This document shows, one piece after another, positions 9,976 through 20,934 of a stretch of DNA of 64,000 bases. Where the stretch lies: contig NC_086382.1 of the NCBI RefSeq assembly GCF_036588685.1, positions 3,695,001 through 3,759,000 on the forward strand. The letters are read 5' to 3'. Origin of the DNA: Mytilus trossulus. Taxonomy: Eukaryota > Mollusca > Bivalvia > Mytilida > Mytilidae. Within the stretch, counting starts at the first letter, position 1. Every line of letters starts with the position of its first letter. Made by a program: the position numbers and the translations under genes. Below the pieces are notes generated by a model. The model searched no databases, was not told the DNA's origin, and saw only the letters and a program-made list of their open reading frames with translations.

Positions 9976-10429
9976 AGTAATGTATTTAAAAGAAATAGCA
10001 AAATTATGAAGGCTGGGAGAACAAAAATATTATTTAGAAAGCATTAATTAAATAAATTGAAAATTGCGTAGCATGACAATTACTCTAACAAAGTTAACCT
10101 AGGTTGATCTAAGAAGTACGAATAAGAAGTTGTATCGGGTATAGGAATTGATACAACAGAACCCGAACCAATTCCTGCTGAAAATCATGATATAAGTTAT
10201 ATATTGGTTTTAACAATTCATGAAAATAGAGGACCTGGTTTTTGACCGAGAAACACAGATCATATACAAGGGTACTAGTGGCAAAAATATTCATCTTAAA
10301 GAAAATTCACTCTAGAGAACATAAAATGATTTCAAATTCACCAACAGGAACCATAGACTTTTACCAAAACTCGTGATTGGAAACATAAGTTGAAATAATA
10401 AATCATCTTCGATACACTATACATGAATT

Positions 10430-10700
10430 GGGTTAAAAACGGAAATGGAGAATGTATGAAAGATACAAACCTGACTAAAGAACAGAAAACGGCACCAATT
10501 GGTCTTCACCACAGAGAAAACAAATCCCTCACCCGGAGGCGGTCTCTATCTAGTTCCAAAACACAATGTGTTCTTTTTTAGTGAATATGGACGTCACACT
10601 AAACTCCCAAACATAGCAATGAACTAAAATTTAAAGACAGACAAGAATAACAAAGACCATAGGCTTCTGATTCTGGGTTATCGAACAATGTGGGGTGTTG
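10430..10700 (+). repeat. family D, diverged copy
   Basis: Has AAAAACGGAAATGGAGAATG, ATTGGTCTTCACC, CTCACCCGGAGGCGG and ACAAAGACCATAGGCTTCTG in the same order as the copy at 25435-25735. Confidence 0.6.
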
Positions 10701-10813
10701 TTTTTCTATGAGACATAAACCCTTTATTTACAAATGATGTCCTTGTACCGATGTTAACATTTAGAAAATGTTTTGACTAGTTTGTAATATTGAAAACCTT
10801 AATGTAATACTTT

Positions 10814-10922
10814 TTCAGTAATACAGTCACTGATGAGTCTTTTGTAGACGAAACGCGCGTCTGGCGTATATACTAAATTTAGTCCTGGTATCTATGATGA
10901 GTTTATTCAGTAATACAGTCAC
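10814..10922 (+). mobile_element. short hammerhead-bearing element with 17-bp target duplication
   Basis: TTCAGTAATACAGTCAC occurs at 10814-10830 and again at 10906-10922. Between them is a 75-bp insert (10831-10905) holding most of a hammerhead and a tail, CCTGGTATCTATGATGAG. The same tail occurs near 28628. The long direct repeat is what target-primed reverse transcription leaves. The last bases of the left duplication overlap the ribozyme's 5' side, which suggests microhomology at the 5' junction. Confidence 0.8.
10821..10869 (+). ncRNA. type I hammerhead ribozyme motif
   Basis: CTGATGA is at 10830-10836, stem II GTC/GAC encloses TTTTGTA, and GAAA is at 10850-10853. Stem III is ACG/CGT and cleavage is predicted after GTC at 10861. 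Stem I pairs GTCA with TGGC and, past a bulged A, ATAC with GTAT. The core is intact. Part of stem I comes from the flanking duplicated target. Confidence 0.75.
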
Positions 10923-10984
10923 CATCTAAACAAACTGATAATTATCAATAGGAAATAACAAATCTATTTTGTCATTGATTTCGG

Positions 10985-11215
10985 TAATTAAAGAGAAGCG
11001 AAAGTTACCAGAATTCAAACTCAAAGATAAAAAATAAACATCATTGCTAAAACAAAATGACAAACAGAAAAAAACAAAAGTACACAAAACACAACATAGA
11101 AAACTATAGACTAAGCAGCCTAAACCCTACCAACACCGAGGGTTATATCAGGTGCTTCGGAAGGGTAAGCAAATCCTGCTCCACATTATGTTTTAATAGC
11201 TACTCGTTAAATATG
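10985..11215 (+). repeat. family E copy
   Basis: Shares ACAACATAGAAAACTA, GACTAAGCAGCCT, and CGGAAGGGTAAGCAAATCCTG with the copy at 12300-12530. Confidence 0.6.
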
Positions 11216-11504
11216 TAAATCTCAATTTGCAGAAATGGACAGTGTCCATAATTATGTCTTTCCACTAAAAAAAATAAAAAATGAAAATATCAGTATAAAA
11301 ACGTTAAAAATTGAATAAGAATGCGAAGTCATATGTTATAGGACTAGTCTTTCCACGAAAAGTTTTTTCTTCTGATTATTTTTTTTCTTATAAAACTCAC
11401 CCTGTATAACCGAAGTATGTATGGTTGATAATATTAATTATCGGTCGTCCCACTGTCTATATCACGCTGTTCAGATCTTAATATTATTCCGTATCATGTC
11501 TTTG

Positions 11505-11615
11505 TGACGTCAAATACGTTGACCCGGCCTTAATAACTTTGACCCGGACATATCAGCGACGTCATAATGTTTGAACCGACGTTAATAACTTTGACCCGAA
11601 CTTATCAAGTCATCT
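11505..11615. repeat. short direct repeats with CRE-like sites
   Basis: TTAATAACTTTGACCCG occurs twice, and a related block precedes it. Each is associated with GACGTCA (perfect TGACGTCA at 11505-11512). TGACGTCA is the cAMP response element consensus, but no gene start nearby gives it a role. Confidence 0.5.
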
Positions 11616-11675
11616 TTTGTGTGCTGGTGAAACAAAGAAAACACTTCCGAAACACGCAAATATAGCCCGATAAAT

Positions 11676-11838
11676 CGATTATCAGATTATCTGCATATTG
11701 ATATTGTAAAATATCAGCTGCTTGACATTATATGAAGGCTTTTTGATCTCGTTCGCTACGCTCACTCGACAAAAAACTTCATATTATGTCTCGCAGCTGA
11801 TATTTTACGATATCAACATGCAGAGAAGCTGATAATCG
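11676..11838. mobile_element. foldback (MITE-like) long hairpin
   Basis: Arms of about 65 bp (11676-11740 and 11775-11838) pair imperfectly: CGATTATCAG with CTGATAATCG, AAAATATCAGCTG with CAGCTGATATTTT, and TATGAAG with CTTCATA. The loop contains CTCGTTCGCTACGCTCACTC. The shape fits a non-autonomous inverted-repeat transposon. Confidence 0.7.
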
Positions 11839-11859
11839 GTACATAATTTTACGTTCAAA

Positions 11860-12283
11860 GATGATGTTCCTCAATTTATTTCAATAAGGTTGTCTTCCTG
11901 GTCCTTTAAATTTTGCTAATCTTTCAATTGATTTTCGTTAGGTCTTTCCGAGACTTTTCCAAATGGCAAACAAAGTGAAACATTTCATTGAATTAATTGA
12001 TGTCATATTCAAATTAGACAATAAGTTGAATAACGGTTGTCATAAAGTTGACAAATAAATAGGAATTTCGTGTCGTACTCTGTACAAATTTGTTCAGTTT
12101 TAAAAATCTCTGCTTGTAGCTTCTTGTAGTCGATTGAAATACTTCTATGTTGTTATGGTGCTATTGTCACAAACACAATCATTCATCAATTCAGCGCACC
12201 AGTAATCGTCAACTTTAAAAGTTTGAAGACGTCATATGCCACACAGTATAAAATTTAAGGCAGCCATATAAAAAGAACTTTAA
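11860..12283 (-). pseudogene. B-box/TRIM-like pseudogene fragment
   Basis: On the minus strand this matches the first ~150 codons of the intact B-box gene at 14780-16480. Shared pieces include GGCAGCCAT with CCACACAGTATAA upstream of it on the plus strand, GCACCAGTAAT, AGCTTCTTGTAGTCG, TTTCGTG(T)CG, and GAGACTTTTCCAAA..CAAACAAAGTG. The start region is present, but deletions and stops break the frame, and everything after the early coiled coil is missing. It is a relic of a nearby duplication about 3 kb from the live gene. A family E repeat abuts the broken 5' side. Confidence 0.75.
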
Positions 12284-12299
12284 ACTTCGAGTGGAACAT

Positions 12300-12530
12300 G
12301 CCATCTGTAAAAGAGGGACGAAAGATACCAGAGAGACAGTCAAACTCATAGATCGAAAATAAACGGTCAACGATAATAATAAAAAGACAAACAAACAAAT
12401 AATAGTCAAAGACACAACATAGAAATCTAAAAACTAAGCAACACGAACCCCATCAAAACCTGGAGGTGATCTCAGCTGTTCCAGAAAGGTAAGCAGATCC
12501 TGCCCTACATGCCCCCGTTGTGTTTCTGAG
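12300..12530 (+). repeat. family E copy
   Basis: Contains GGGACGAAAGATACCAGAG, CAGTCAAACTCAT, GCAACACGAACCCC, AGGTGATCTCAGCTG and AAGCAGATCCTGCCC. This is a common bivalve dispersed repeat as I recall it, and the longest copy here. Confidence 0.7.
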
Positions 12531-13294
12531 GACGGTTTTTATGTTTTAATCACTTAAAGGATTGAAAACTGCACGATATGGTAGTTCATTTTGATTTACT
12601 TTTGAAAATGTTATTTCCATTTTGTTTTTTGAGAGGCTATTATCGACTCAGTAGTCAGTGCTTTGTAACTATTCTCAAAATAAAATCCACGATAATAAAA
12701 GGAAAAAGTATTAAGAAATTAAGATTCCAATTTCCTCATTACATTTCTGTTTTAAGAGGTAGCTAGGAGCATAAACCTTTCACAACAATGTTTTATTGTT
12801 TAAATACCCCAAAATTTTTTTTTTATATCAGAACCAAAGATATACCAAAAATATAGCATACCTTCTTAATAACATTGCAACATGTTTTTTTGTTCTCCAT
12901 TAAAATAAATAACAAATCAAAACTTGTGGCCAATTTGAATATTTGAAATTGAAAATCTTGCTATTACCCTTTAAGAGAACATCTTTGGTGAGTTGGTTTT
13001 TTTCAATTATTTCATTGGATCAAAGGAAGAAGATATTTAAAATAACATGTGTTTGGTTTGTCCATTGTTGAAATCCAAACGGTAACATTGAGTAATTAAA
13101 ACATTTCAGATTGAGAATTGTCTCGCTTACAATAAAAGAAATCCTTCTTTATTTTATATTAAAAAAACATTTCCCGTGCAGGGGTAGTACCAATTTTTTC
13201 ATAGGCAAATCAAATAAGAATAACAAGAAAATTCAAATTCCATCATTGCACAATAAAACGAAAAGCTTTGTGAGTAAATGACATCAAAACCGAA
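12531..13294. other. no recognised feature
   Basis: AT-rich sequence with several homopolymer runs and no supported gene or clear repeat. Confidence 0.4.
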
Positions 13295-14592
13295 ACTAAA
13301 GGCTCTAAAGAGCCTGTGTCGCTCACCTTGGTCTATGTGCATATTAAACAATGGACACAAATGGATTCATGACAAAATTGTATTTTGGTGATGGTGATGT
13401 GTTTGAAGTTCTGACTTTACTGAACGTTCTTGCTTCTTACAATTATATCTATAATGAACCTTGCCCATTAGTAACAGAGAAAAATATTTGGTAAAAATTT
13501 ACATAAATCTACCGAGTTAATGAAAATTGTTAAAAATTGACTATAAAGGGCAATAACTCCTTAAGGGGTCAATTGACCATTTAGGTCATGTTGACTTATT
13601 TGTAGATCTTACTTTGCTGAACATTATTGCTGTTTACAGTTTATTTCTATCTATAATAGTATTCAAGATAATAACCAAAAACGGCAAAATTTCTTTAAAA
13701 ATTACCAATTGGAGGGCAGCAAGCCAACAACCGATTGTCCAATTCATCTAAAAATTTCAGGGCAGATAGATATTGACCTGATAAACATTTTTATCCCCAT
13801 GTCAAATTTCCTCAAAATGCTTTGGTTTTTGAGTTATAAGCCAAAAACTGCATTTTACCCCTATGTTCTATTTTTAGCCGTGGCGGCCATCTTGGTTGGT
13901 TGACCGGGTCACGCCACACATTTTTTAAACTAGATACCCCAAAGATGATTGTGGCCAAGTTTGGATTAATTTGGCCCAATAGTTTCAGAGGAAAAGATTT
14001 TTGTAAAAGATAACTTAGATTTATGAAAAATGGTTAAAAATTGACTATAAAGGGCAATAACTCCTAAAGGGGTCAACTGACCATTTCGGTCATGATGACT
14101 TAATTGTAGATCTTACTTTGCTGAACATTATCACTGTTTACAGTTTATCTCTATCTATAATAATATTCAAAATAATAACCAAAAACAGCAAAATTTCCTC
14201 AAAATTACCAATTCAGGGGCAGCAACCCAACAACAGGTTAACCGATTCATCTGAAAATTTCAGGGCAGATAGATATTGACCTGATAAACATTTTTACCCC
14301 ATGTCAGATTTCCTCTGAATGCTTTGGTTTTTGAGTTATAAGCCAAAAACTGCATTTTACCCCTATGTTCTATTTTTAGCCGTGGCGGCCATCTTGGTTG
14401 GATGACCGGGTCACGCCACACATTTGTTAAACTAGATACCCCAATGATGATTGTGGCCAAGTGTGGTTTGATTTGGCCCAGTAGTTTCAGAGGAGAAGAT
14501 TTTTGTAAAAGTTAACGACGACGGACGACGGACGACGGACGCCAAGTGATGAGAAAAGCTCACTTGGCCCTACGGGCCAGGTGAGCTAAAAA
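13295..14592 (+). repeat. family A composite repeat, copy with two internal units
   Basis: Same start (GGCTCTAAAGAGCC) and end as the copy at 888-3174, but with two rather than four ~500-bp internal units. The terminal hairpin at 14557-14587 is perfect apart from its TAC loop. The difference in unit number between copies shows that the internal units expand or contract. Confidence 0.8.
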
Positions 14593-14779
14593 AGTAATAC
14601 TTTGTAGGGCCAGACATATCATTTGAGTCAACATCACTGGTCATCAGATGCAAATACCATTATCAGATTTCAAGCAAAAGAAGATTTTTTTTTATGTCTA
14701 TGGTCCACATTAAAACAGTAATTATTTCTGTTCCTTAAAGAAGATAATTTATACCACTAAATTAGCTGATGGACACACA

Positions 14780-16480
14780 TTATGCAATATTGAATTGAAG
14801 GACTTGTCCAGTGAAACTAACAATATTCAGTTTGTTAGCATACAAACGAATTCCATATGAATCCTGAATTCCATCTTTCGCAGTGAGTAATGTTCTGCTG
14901 TTTTCACCATCTGCCGATATCAGCACGACACATTTGTTTTTATTCGAAATCACGTATACGATGCCGTGTTGATCAACAGCTATTCCACGTAGACCACTCA
15001 GAATTGATTCGTTCTTGTATTCCCAACAATTGTCTCCCTTTACATTGTAGCATTTGACTGTAGAACCATAATCAGTATAGTAAATGTTCTCTCCTGATGT
15101 TGTTATGAAACTAGAATCGTTCGATATGGTGTTATCTTTCACTAGTGTACATACTTTATAGTTAGACATTTGTATCCCTACGATTCCTTTCCCTTGTGCA
15201 CAGAATATAATCTGTCCTTGTCTGTATGTAATACCTCGACTACAGCCTGTGTTGATTGTTTTGGTAACTTGTTTGGTTTTCGTGTCTATAATTTGTATTT
15301 TATTGCCGTAAAAAATTGTAACAGCTATCGTTTTGTTATCAATACATGTAACATCAAATGGACAAAAAGGCGAGAGAGGTATTTCAGAATCTAAACTGCC
15401 ATCACTTTGTATGATAACTAATTTCTTATTAAAATAACAGTCCGCAAATATCATCCTTCCATCAGGAAAGACTGATGATCCTGTTATACACATTTTGGAT
15501 TGTCCTGCTGGAACCTTGACATCTCTTATCATTAAAGCAGTAACATCATCAATGGATCTACTACGGGATTGAATAGCCGTAAAAATCTGAGCCTGTTTCT
15601 CATGACCGACGCCAATGACAATTAACGATTTATTTTTTTCAATTTGTATTGATCCAAAAGCAGTAATTTTTGATAGTATGTCTAAAATCTTATGGTCTAT
15701 CTGACATTTGAAACTTAATTGGCTAAATCCATCATCTTCCGATAGGTTTTGTATGCATTTTAACTCACCAGTGACGTCCTTTTCTAACATTTTACTGCCA
15801 ATGAAAGCCTGCAGATCGGATCCATGTTGTTTGACGGACATAAGGTTTGTCTTCAAAAGCTCAATTGTTGTCATTTTTTGGGATAACTTATCAAGGAGGC
15901 TTTCAATTTTAAGTTTCAGTTGTGTTTCAGTTGTATTCAAATCGTCTATTATGTTTTTCTCTAATTCATCTAAGCGGTAATTTACCTTTGTTCTTGTTTC
16001 TTTTATATCATTTAAACTTTGCAAATGCTGTTGTTTTATTTCATCAATATTGGCTTTCCGGGTCTTTACTACTCTTTTAATGTTTTCCTGAATATCTTTT
16101 AGAGACTTCTCCAAACTGTCAAACAAAGTGGAAGATCTTGAAGACTTAATGACGTCGTCAATTAGAAACATTCCGGTGCATTCTTTGTGGTTTTCAGATA
16201 TGCACATTATACAACAAAGTTGATCATGACGTGGACAAAACATTTGGAATTTCTTGTCGTGATTTGTACAGTTCTGTTCAATTTTACAAATCTCAGCCGG
16301 AAGTTTCTTGTAGTCGTCAATAGAAATGATCCCATGTTGTCTGGAAGCCTTTGATACGCTGTGGTATTTTTTACATGGCGAACACAGGCCTTCGTCACAT
16401 TCAGGACACCAGTAATTGGCAACGTTTGAAACATGTTGAGTATCACAGATCCCACACAGTATAACATTTGAGGCAGCCAT
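14780..16480 (-). CDS. B-box zinc-finger, coiled-coil, propeller protein (TRIM-like, no RING)
   Basis: A 566-residue single coding exon. Residues 9-49 form a B-box 1 zinc finger (C9, C12, C25, C28, C33, C36, H40, H49). Residues 71-101 form a B-box 2 (C71, H74, C82, H85, C90, C93, H98). A long charged segment at about 110-260 reads as coiled coil. The C-terminal ~250 residues contain repeated strand motifs such as GLRGIAVDQHGIVYVI, typical of an NHL-like beta-propeller. There is no RING domain, so E3 ligase activity is not predicted from sequence. Related bivalve proteins are a large expanded family, often linked to innate responses (family knowledge, not shown here). The start was chosen at 16478-16480 because a TTTCAG splice acceptor lies directly upstream, implying a 5' UTR intron. 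The open frame extends further but would cross that acceptor. Confidence 0.9.
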   Translation of the reverse strand: MAASNVILCGICDTQHVSNVANYWCPECDEGLCSPCKKYHSVSKASRQHGIISIDDYKKLPAEICKIEQNCTNHDKKFQMFCPRHDQLCCIMCISENHKECTGMFLIDDVIKSSRSSTLFDSLEKSLKDIQENIKRVVKTRKANIDEIKQQHLQSLNDIKETRTKVNYRLDELEKNIIDDLNTTETQLKLKIESLLDKLSQKMTTIELLKTNLMSVKQHGSDLQAFIGSKMLEKDVTGELKCIQNLSEDDGFSQLSFKCQIDHKILDILSKITAFGSIQIEKNKSLIVIGVGHEKQAQIFTAIQSRSRSIDDVTALMIRDVKVPAGQSKMCITGSSVFPDGRMIFADCYFNKKLVIIQSDGSLDSEIPLSPFCPFDVTCIDNKTIAVTIFYGNKIQIIDTKTKQVTKTINTGCSRGITYRQGQIIFCAQGKGIVGIQMSNYKVCTLVKDNTISNDSSFITTSGENIYYTDYGSTVKCYNVKGDNCWEYKNESILSGLRGIAVDQHGIVYVISNKNKCVVLISADGENSRTLLTAKDGIQDSYGIRLYANKLNIVSFTGQVLQFNIA

Positions 16481-16583
16481 CTGAAACAGAGGTGAATATT
16501 GAAAACAGTTATTGAAACATGTACTCTGCATACTGGTGGTAAAAAGGTAAATAAAAAAAAATACCAAACTCTGAGTTATATGT

Positions 16584-16640
16584 TAAACGGAAAGTCCCTA
16601 AGGAAATGGCAACATCAAAAGCTCAAACACCTATATTCTT
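16584..16640 (+). repeat. family F fragment
   Basis: AAGTCCCTAAGGAAATGGCA and AAAAGCTCAAACAC match 26350-26395. Confidence 0.5.
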
Positions 16641-17696
16641 CAAATAAACTTTTTATAAGAGTTTACCAATTTTACACTGTATATCTTCGAATATTATTAT
16701 ATCGGCATAAATATTGCTTTTGTTATGAATGCAAACCCAAATAAACATTATTGCTATACACCTATGCAAATCCACGGTCTTTAATTCTGTTGATACATAT
16801 ATTTTGGCATTACACAAGTTCGTGTTTTCTCTGACTGTGTAAGGTGTCTTTAAACTTAATCCATTGAATGTGTAATAATTTGCGAGTCTTAAATACATGT
16901 TTTTTCATGTTTTGTCATTGGCTTTGAAGTGGGTCACAGTCACTGCCAATTCTCACAGATCTGTACTTCATGTCGTTTATGCTTTTAGCACTTGTTTCCG
17001 TGCTTTGTATTATCGGACTGGTTCGTTGAGCCTTTACAACTGATTTTATAGTGTGTTTGATGCTCTGCAGTGACAACATTTCCCAGGTTAGCGGCATGGG
17101 TAGGAGAGAGTTGGGTGTCCGTAAACATGGTAAACATGTTTAATATCGCCACATTTTCAATAAGCCTGTCTTAAGTCAGAATCCAGTATTTGTTGCTGTT
17201 TATCATGTTTGATCTTCCTTAATTGTCTTGTCATTTTGTAATTGTTTTGTTCCGTTGCATACCAGACCTAAGTTAAGCGTAAGGATTTGTCACCCTCTCA
17301 CTCACATGATTAACCCCACAACATACTGTATGTGCCTGTTCCAAGTAAAAAAAAACTGTAATAGAGTGGTTTTCGTTTGTTGCAGTTTTTCATATTTGTT
17401 ATTATAGTTTAAAACATTTGGGTTTCTGTAGTTCTGTTGTAACACTATCTCAGGTTTAAGGGAAGTATTTTGCGCACGCTCACATCCTCAACCCCATCAC
17501 ATTAGGTGTGAACATGTTCAAAGTCGGAAGCCTGTAATTAAATAGTTGTCGTTTATTGTTGGTTAATAAATTGTTTTTGTAACTGTTTTGTTCTATTGCA
17601 CCACTGTCACAAGTTTAGAGTAAGTGCCCGCTAACATTCTCTATATGCCTGTCCCAAGTCAACAGTCTGTTCTCCAGCAGTTGCCATTTGTTGTTC
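16641..17696. other. no recognised gene upstream of the B-box gene
   Basis: This stretch should hold the promoter and first non-coding exon of the minus-strand B-box gene, but I could not place them. Two loosely similar segments recur (AAGTTAAGCGTAAGGATTTG at ~17272 and AGGTTTAAGGGAAGTATTTTG at ~17453, each followed by a CTCAC..CATC block), suggesting an old ~180-bp duplication. Confidence 0.35.
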
Positions 17697-17697
17697 T

Positions 17698-18610
17698 ATA
17701 CACATGGAAAAAAAGTATTACAACACCAAATTGAAATTCAAATTAAAATTAAAACTCTATTTTTTTGTGATATAATTTGTTGAAATAGAACTAGTTAAAT
17801 ATTATTTAAACATCACCTGAGTTTAATCAATAAGTAATTTTTATCCGCATTGTTTTCAACACTTTAAATAATTAAATTTATAAAGTTATGTGATTCACAC
17901 CTTGTAATTGGTCATCCACAACTAATAACTGCAGCAAGATGGCAGATAATCAACATGAGAGAAGCAGGTATGTCGCAGTGACAATTGCACGTCTTGTTGG
18001 ATCCCCATTCCACTATAAGTCGTTTTGAGAAAAATCAGGCAACAAATGATGTTAAAGACCCTCCGAGATCAAGTATAACATCTGCTAGGGAAAATCAAGC
18101 ATAATGAAGGTTGGTCAGAAGGAAACCCATTGCAAGCAATACCATCCTTAAAAAAGAGTGATGAAATACAGGAGCCTTTAAACAAGAACTGTTCGAGATC
18201 GGCTCATCGTTACTGGTTATCGTGCAATAAAACCATTTTGGGGACCTTTGCCTACGAACAGACACACAGTTGCCCGTATCCAATATAGTGCAGAGCTCGC
18301 CAAAGTTGAAAATTAGCATCGTGGAGGAAGATCGGTTCATCTTCCTTGGCCCAATCATAGCCCGAATTTGAACCATATCGAGCATACTTGGGACACTGAT
18401 GGGCGTAAAATGCACCAAAGGACACACCAGTTCAAACTCGTCATTAAATAAATAATATCCTTCGTCAGGAATGGTTGCTGCTACCTTAGCAACAAATTAG
18501 TGGACTTATGGCAGGAATCAGAAGACGTTAATATGCGGTTATCCGGTTTGAATGGAGGCTGCGCACAAAGTTCTAATTCTTTGGCGTATAACGATCAACC
18601 ATGATGTGAA
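17698..18610 (+). pseudogene. Tc1/mariner transposase relic
   Basis: Opens with CATGGAAAAAAAGTATTACA, a Tc1-like terminal sequence. It then encodes pieces of a helix-turn-helix region (readable as STISRFEKNQATNDVKDPP around 18010-18065). Near 18347-18420 it gives WPNHSPNLNHIEHTWD, the conserved block that holds the last catalytic acid (E of NHIEH) of the D,D34E transposase, followed by GRKMHQR. A C-terminal IRRR..AVIR block is near 18515-18550. Frameshifts and stops throughout make it non-functional. The matching right terminal repeat is not recognisable. Confidence 0.8.
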
Positions 18611-18683
18611 CAATTATCTAAAGATTAATTTTGAAATGTCTAACATTGTAAAGTTCGACTAGGCCATAATAAATGATAGGTTT

Positions 18684-18899
18684 GTTTGCCCAAACCCTAC
18701 CTACCCAGAAAAAAGCTGCCTACTCAAATTCTTTTATTGTCCTGATTTGAAGAAGTTTTTTATTAATCAAATAGGCATGGAGACTAATAAACAAATGATA
18801 AACATATCTGATACTTTAATTTCTTTTTTTGAAAAAAAGAAAAGAAAATGCCTACCTACCTACCCACTGTTTCAACCTTTGAGTAGGGTTTGGGCAAAC
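18684..18899. mobile_element. MITE with perfect 17-bp terminal inverted repeats
   Basis: GTTTGCCCAAACCCTAC (18684-18700) is the exact reverse complement of 18883-18899. CTACC repeats lie just inside both ends and a TACTCAAA block is subterminal on both sides. The 216-bp length without coding fits a MITE. Target duplication is not clear. Confidence 0.75.
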
Positions 18900-19284
18900 C
18901 AAAATATTTTTAAGTGTGGCCCTACAGTAAAAGTTGTTAAATGCATTTTTTTGGTACAAAACACACTTCATTTTGTTATCTATAAAAGAGACTAAGAAGG
19001 CATTTGATTCAGCGATGTAGTATATTCAATATACAAATTATTCATAAAAATGTTGATTTTATAAAAACAATTGTCACCATTATACATAATTAAGTTTAAA
19101 CATGCAACTATATGTTTGAAGTACTCTTGCTATTATAACTATGAGTTTTGTAATCGATTAAATATATACTATTTAATAAAGTTCACTTCAATTCTTTAAT
19201 GCATGCAAGTACTACCTAGCTTTAGGCTCAATATACAGTTAAGATATATTCTTTTTTATTTCTTTAATAATACCGGTATATTTG
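18900..19284. other. no recognised feature
   Basis: AT-rich, no supported gene or repeat. Confidence 0.35.
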
Positions 19285-19625
19285 TATATAGATATAGGAA
19301 GATGTGGTATGAGTGCCAATGCGACAACTATCCATCCAAATAAAAGTTTATAAAAGGAAATCATTATAGTTCAATATACGGCCTTCAACACAGAGCTTTG
19401 GCTTACACCGAACAAGCTGTAAAGGGCCCCAAAATTACTATTGTAAAACCATTCAAATGGGAAAACCAACGGTCTAATCTATATTAAAAAATAACGAGAA
19501 ACGAGAAACACGTATAAATTACATAAACAAACGACAACAACTGTACATCAGATTCCTGACTTAGGATAGGTGCAAATATTTGCAGCGGGATTAAACGTTT
19601 TAATGGTATCAAACCTTCTCCCTTC
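19285..19625 (+). repeat. family C, long copy
   Basis: AAGATGTGGTATGAGTGCC, then CGGCCTTCAACACAGAGC, TGTAAAGGGCCCCAAAATTA, AACGAGAAACGAGAAACAC, and CAGCGGGATTAAACG. The same order occurs reversed at 39880-40190 inside an intron. Shorter copies with only the first ~100 bp are scattered through the window. Confidence 0.7.
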
Positions 19626-20140
19626 TCCTGAAACAATAGTATAACATCACAAGAGAGAAAACAAACGCTAAAATATCAATTGGAAGGCTTAACTCAATCA
19701 AAAAACGTAAATTAACAAACCATGAACGAATAAATTTGATCTTCGACACCCGAATGCAAACACGCAGTAAACAAAATTATTAGGGACAAACATTCAAGCC
19801 CAAATAAAGCCATGGCAAGACACCACCGCGAAATATCCAACAACCCTTGGAAAATAATGTATATGATTATATTTGAGTATGAAAGCCTCTTTCAAAATTA
19901 AAATTCCTTAAATGACAGATAAGTTTGCAATTATTCTGTCAATGGTTGTATGTATATGAACAGAGCTTTCTTTATTTTAGATTTTGATATGTGAAACGCA
20001 TCTACACACATGACATTGGCATATAGGTATTACTACTGCAAGTTGGCTGCTACCACGCAGCAAAAAAAGAAAACGATATTTCAAGTTTGCAGCAAATCTA
20101 ATTTGCATAATTGTGTTTGCTACAATCATGCCAAAGGTAC
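19626..20140. other. no recognised gene; repeat remnants
   Basis: The first ~200 bp (19640-19860) resembles mixed dispersed-repeat tails. No coding frame is supported. Confidence 0.35.
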
Positions 20141-20751
20141 TTAAGGTGGCTAGGGCGTCTTAATTAAAACTGACAGAATTTTTTGATAACTTGTCAAGAT
20201 AAAGCTTTTATCATGCTTTTTTCAAAACTGTATTAAAAAGTATGGGTCACCGGACTTTTTTTCACGCTACAGGTTGCGCAAAATTGTCAGATTTTGTATA
20301 GATTATGCAAGGAAAATCAAATTTTGTGTGATAAAAAGAAGACCTTCTACTAAAACTTGAAGATAAAATGTCAGAAGATTGCTCTTATAACATGCTTTCA
20401 GATAAGAAAAAGAAATACTGGGGTTACATAACTTGTTTTCTTGCTACATATCAAAATAGGTAATTTAATAACACTTTCTGGTATAAATATTACTTTATCT
20501 GAGTTCATGGAGTTATCTTCCCTTATTTGGCAATGTTGAAAAAAATCTAATCAAACACAAACAAGTTGTTTCTGGGAAATTACAGCTGCATTATGATAAA
20601 ACACACAATTTTCCATATTTATATCAAAAGTATTTTACATAAATTGCATACATCTCTCAAATACTTGCACATTTCATCAAATATCTAGACCAACAAATTT
20701 TTCTGCTTCTTCAAAATCCAGGATGGAGGAATACACCCGCAGCCACCTTAG
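20141..20751. mobile_element. TTAA-type MITE, 0.6 kb
   Basis: Ends are TTAA-GGTGGCT at 20141 and AGCCACC-TTAG at 20741-20751. The TTAA target and GGTGG terminus resemble the elements at 50499-50895 and 55210-55498. Interior text (GTATGGGTCACCGGACTTTTT) also resembles 50580-50610 reversed. Non-coding; piggyBac-like targeting is inferred. Confidence 0.6.
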
Positions 20752-20775
20752 AGTAACACTCATCTCTTACTTATA

Positions 20776-20929
20776 CAGGCGCGGATCCAGAGGGGGGGTT
20801 CCGGGGGTTGGAACCACCCCCTATTTTGGACGATCAATGCATTTGAATGGGGACATGTAATTGGACCCCCCCCCCCCCTTTTGTCCTGGGTTAGGAACCC
20901 CCTTTTTAAAATGGCTGTGTCCGCCCTTG
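20776..20929. mobile_element. small MITE with TTATA target duplication
   Basis: Starts CAGGCGCGGATCCAG and ends TGTCCGCCCTTG as imperfect inverted termini. It is flanked on both sides by TTATA (20771-20775, 20930-20934). G-rich and C-rich runs and GGAACC/GGTTCC-type blocks make it palindromic. The CAGGCGCGGATCCAG terminus is, as I recall, common in mollusc and other invertebrate genomes. Confidence 0.7.
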
Positions 20930-20934
20930 TTATA

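Noticed and set aside
14260-14460. Frame similar to one at 2814-3026 (MATIIIGVSSL...)
   Set aside because: Both are antisense translations of the same family A repeat block.
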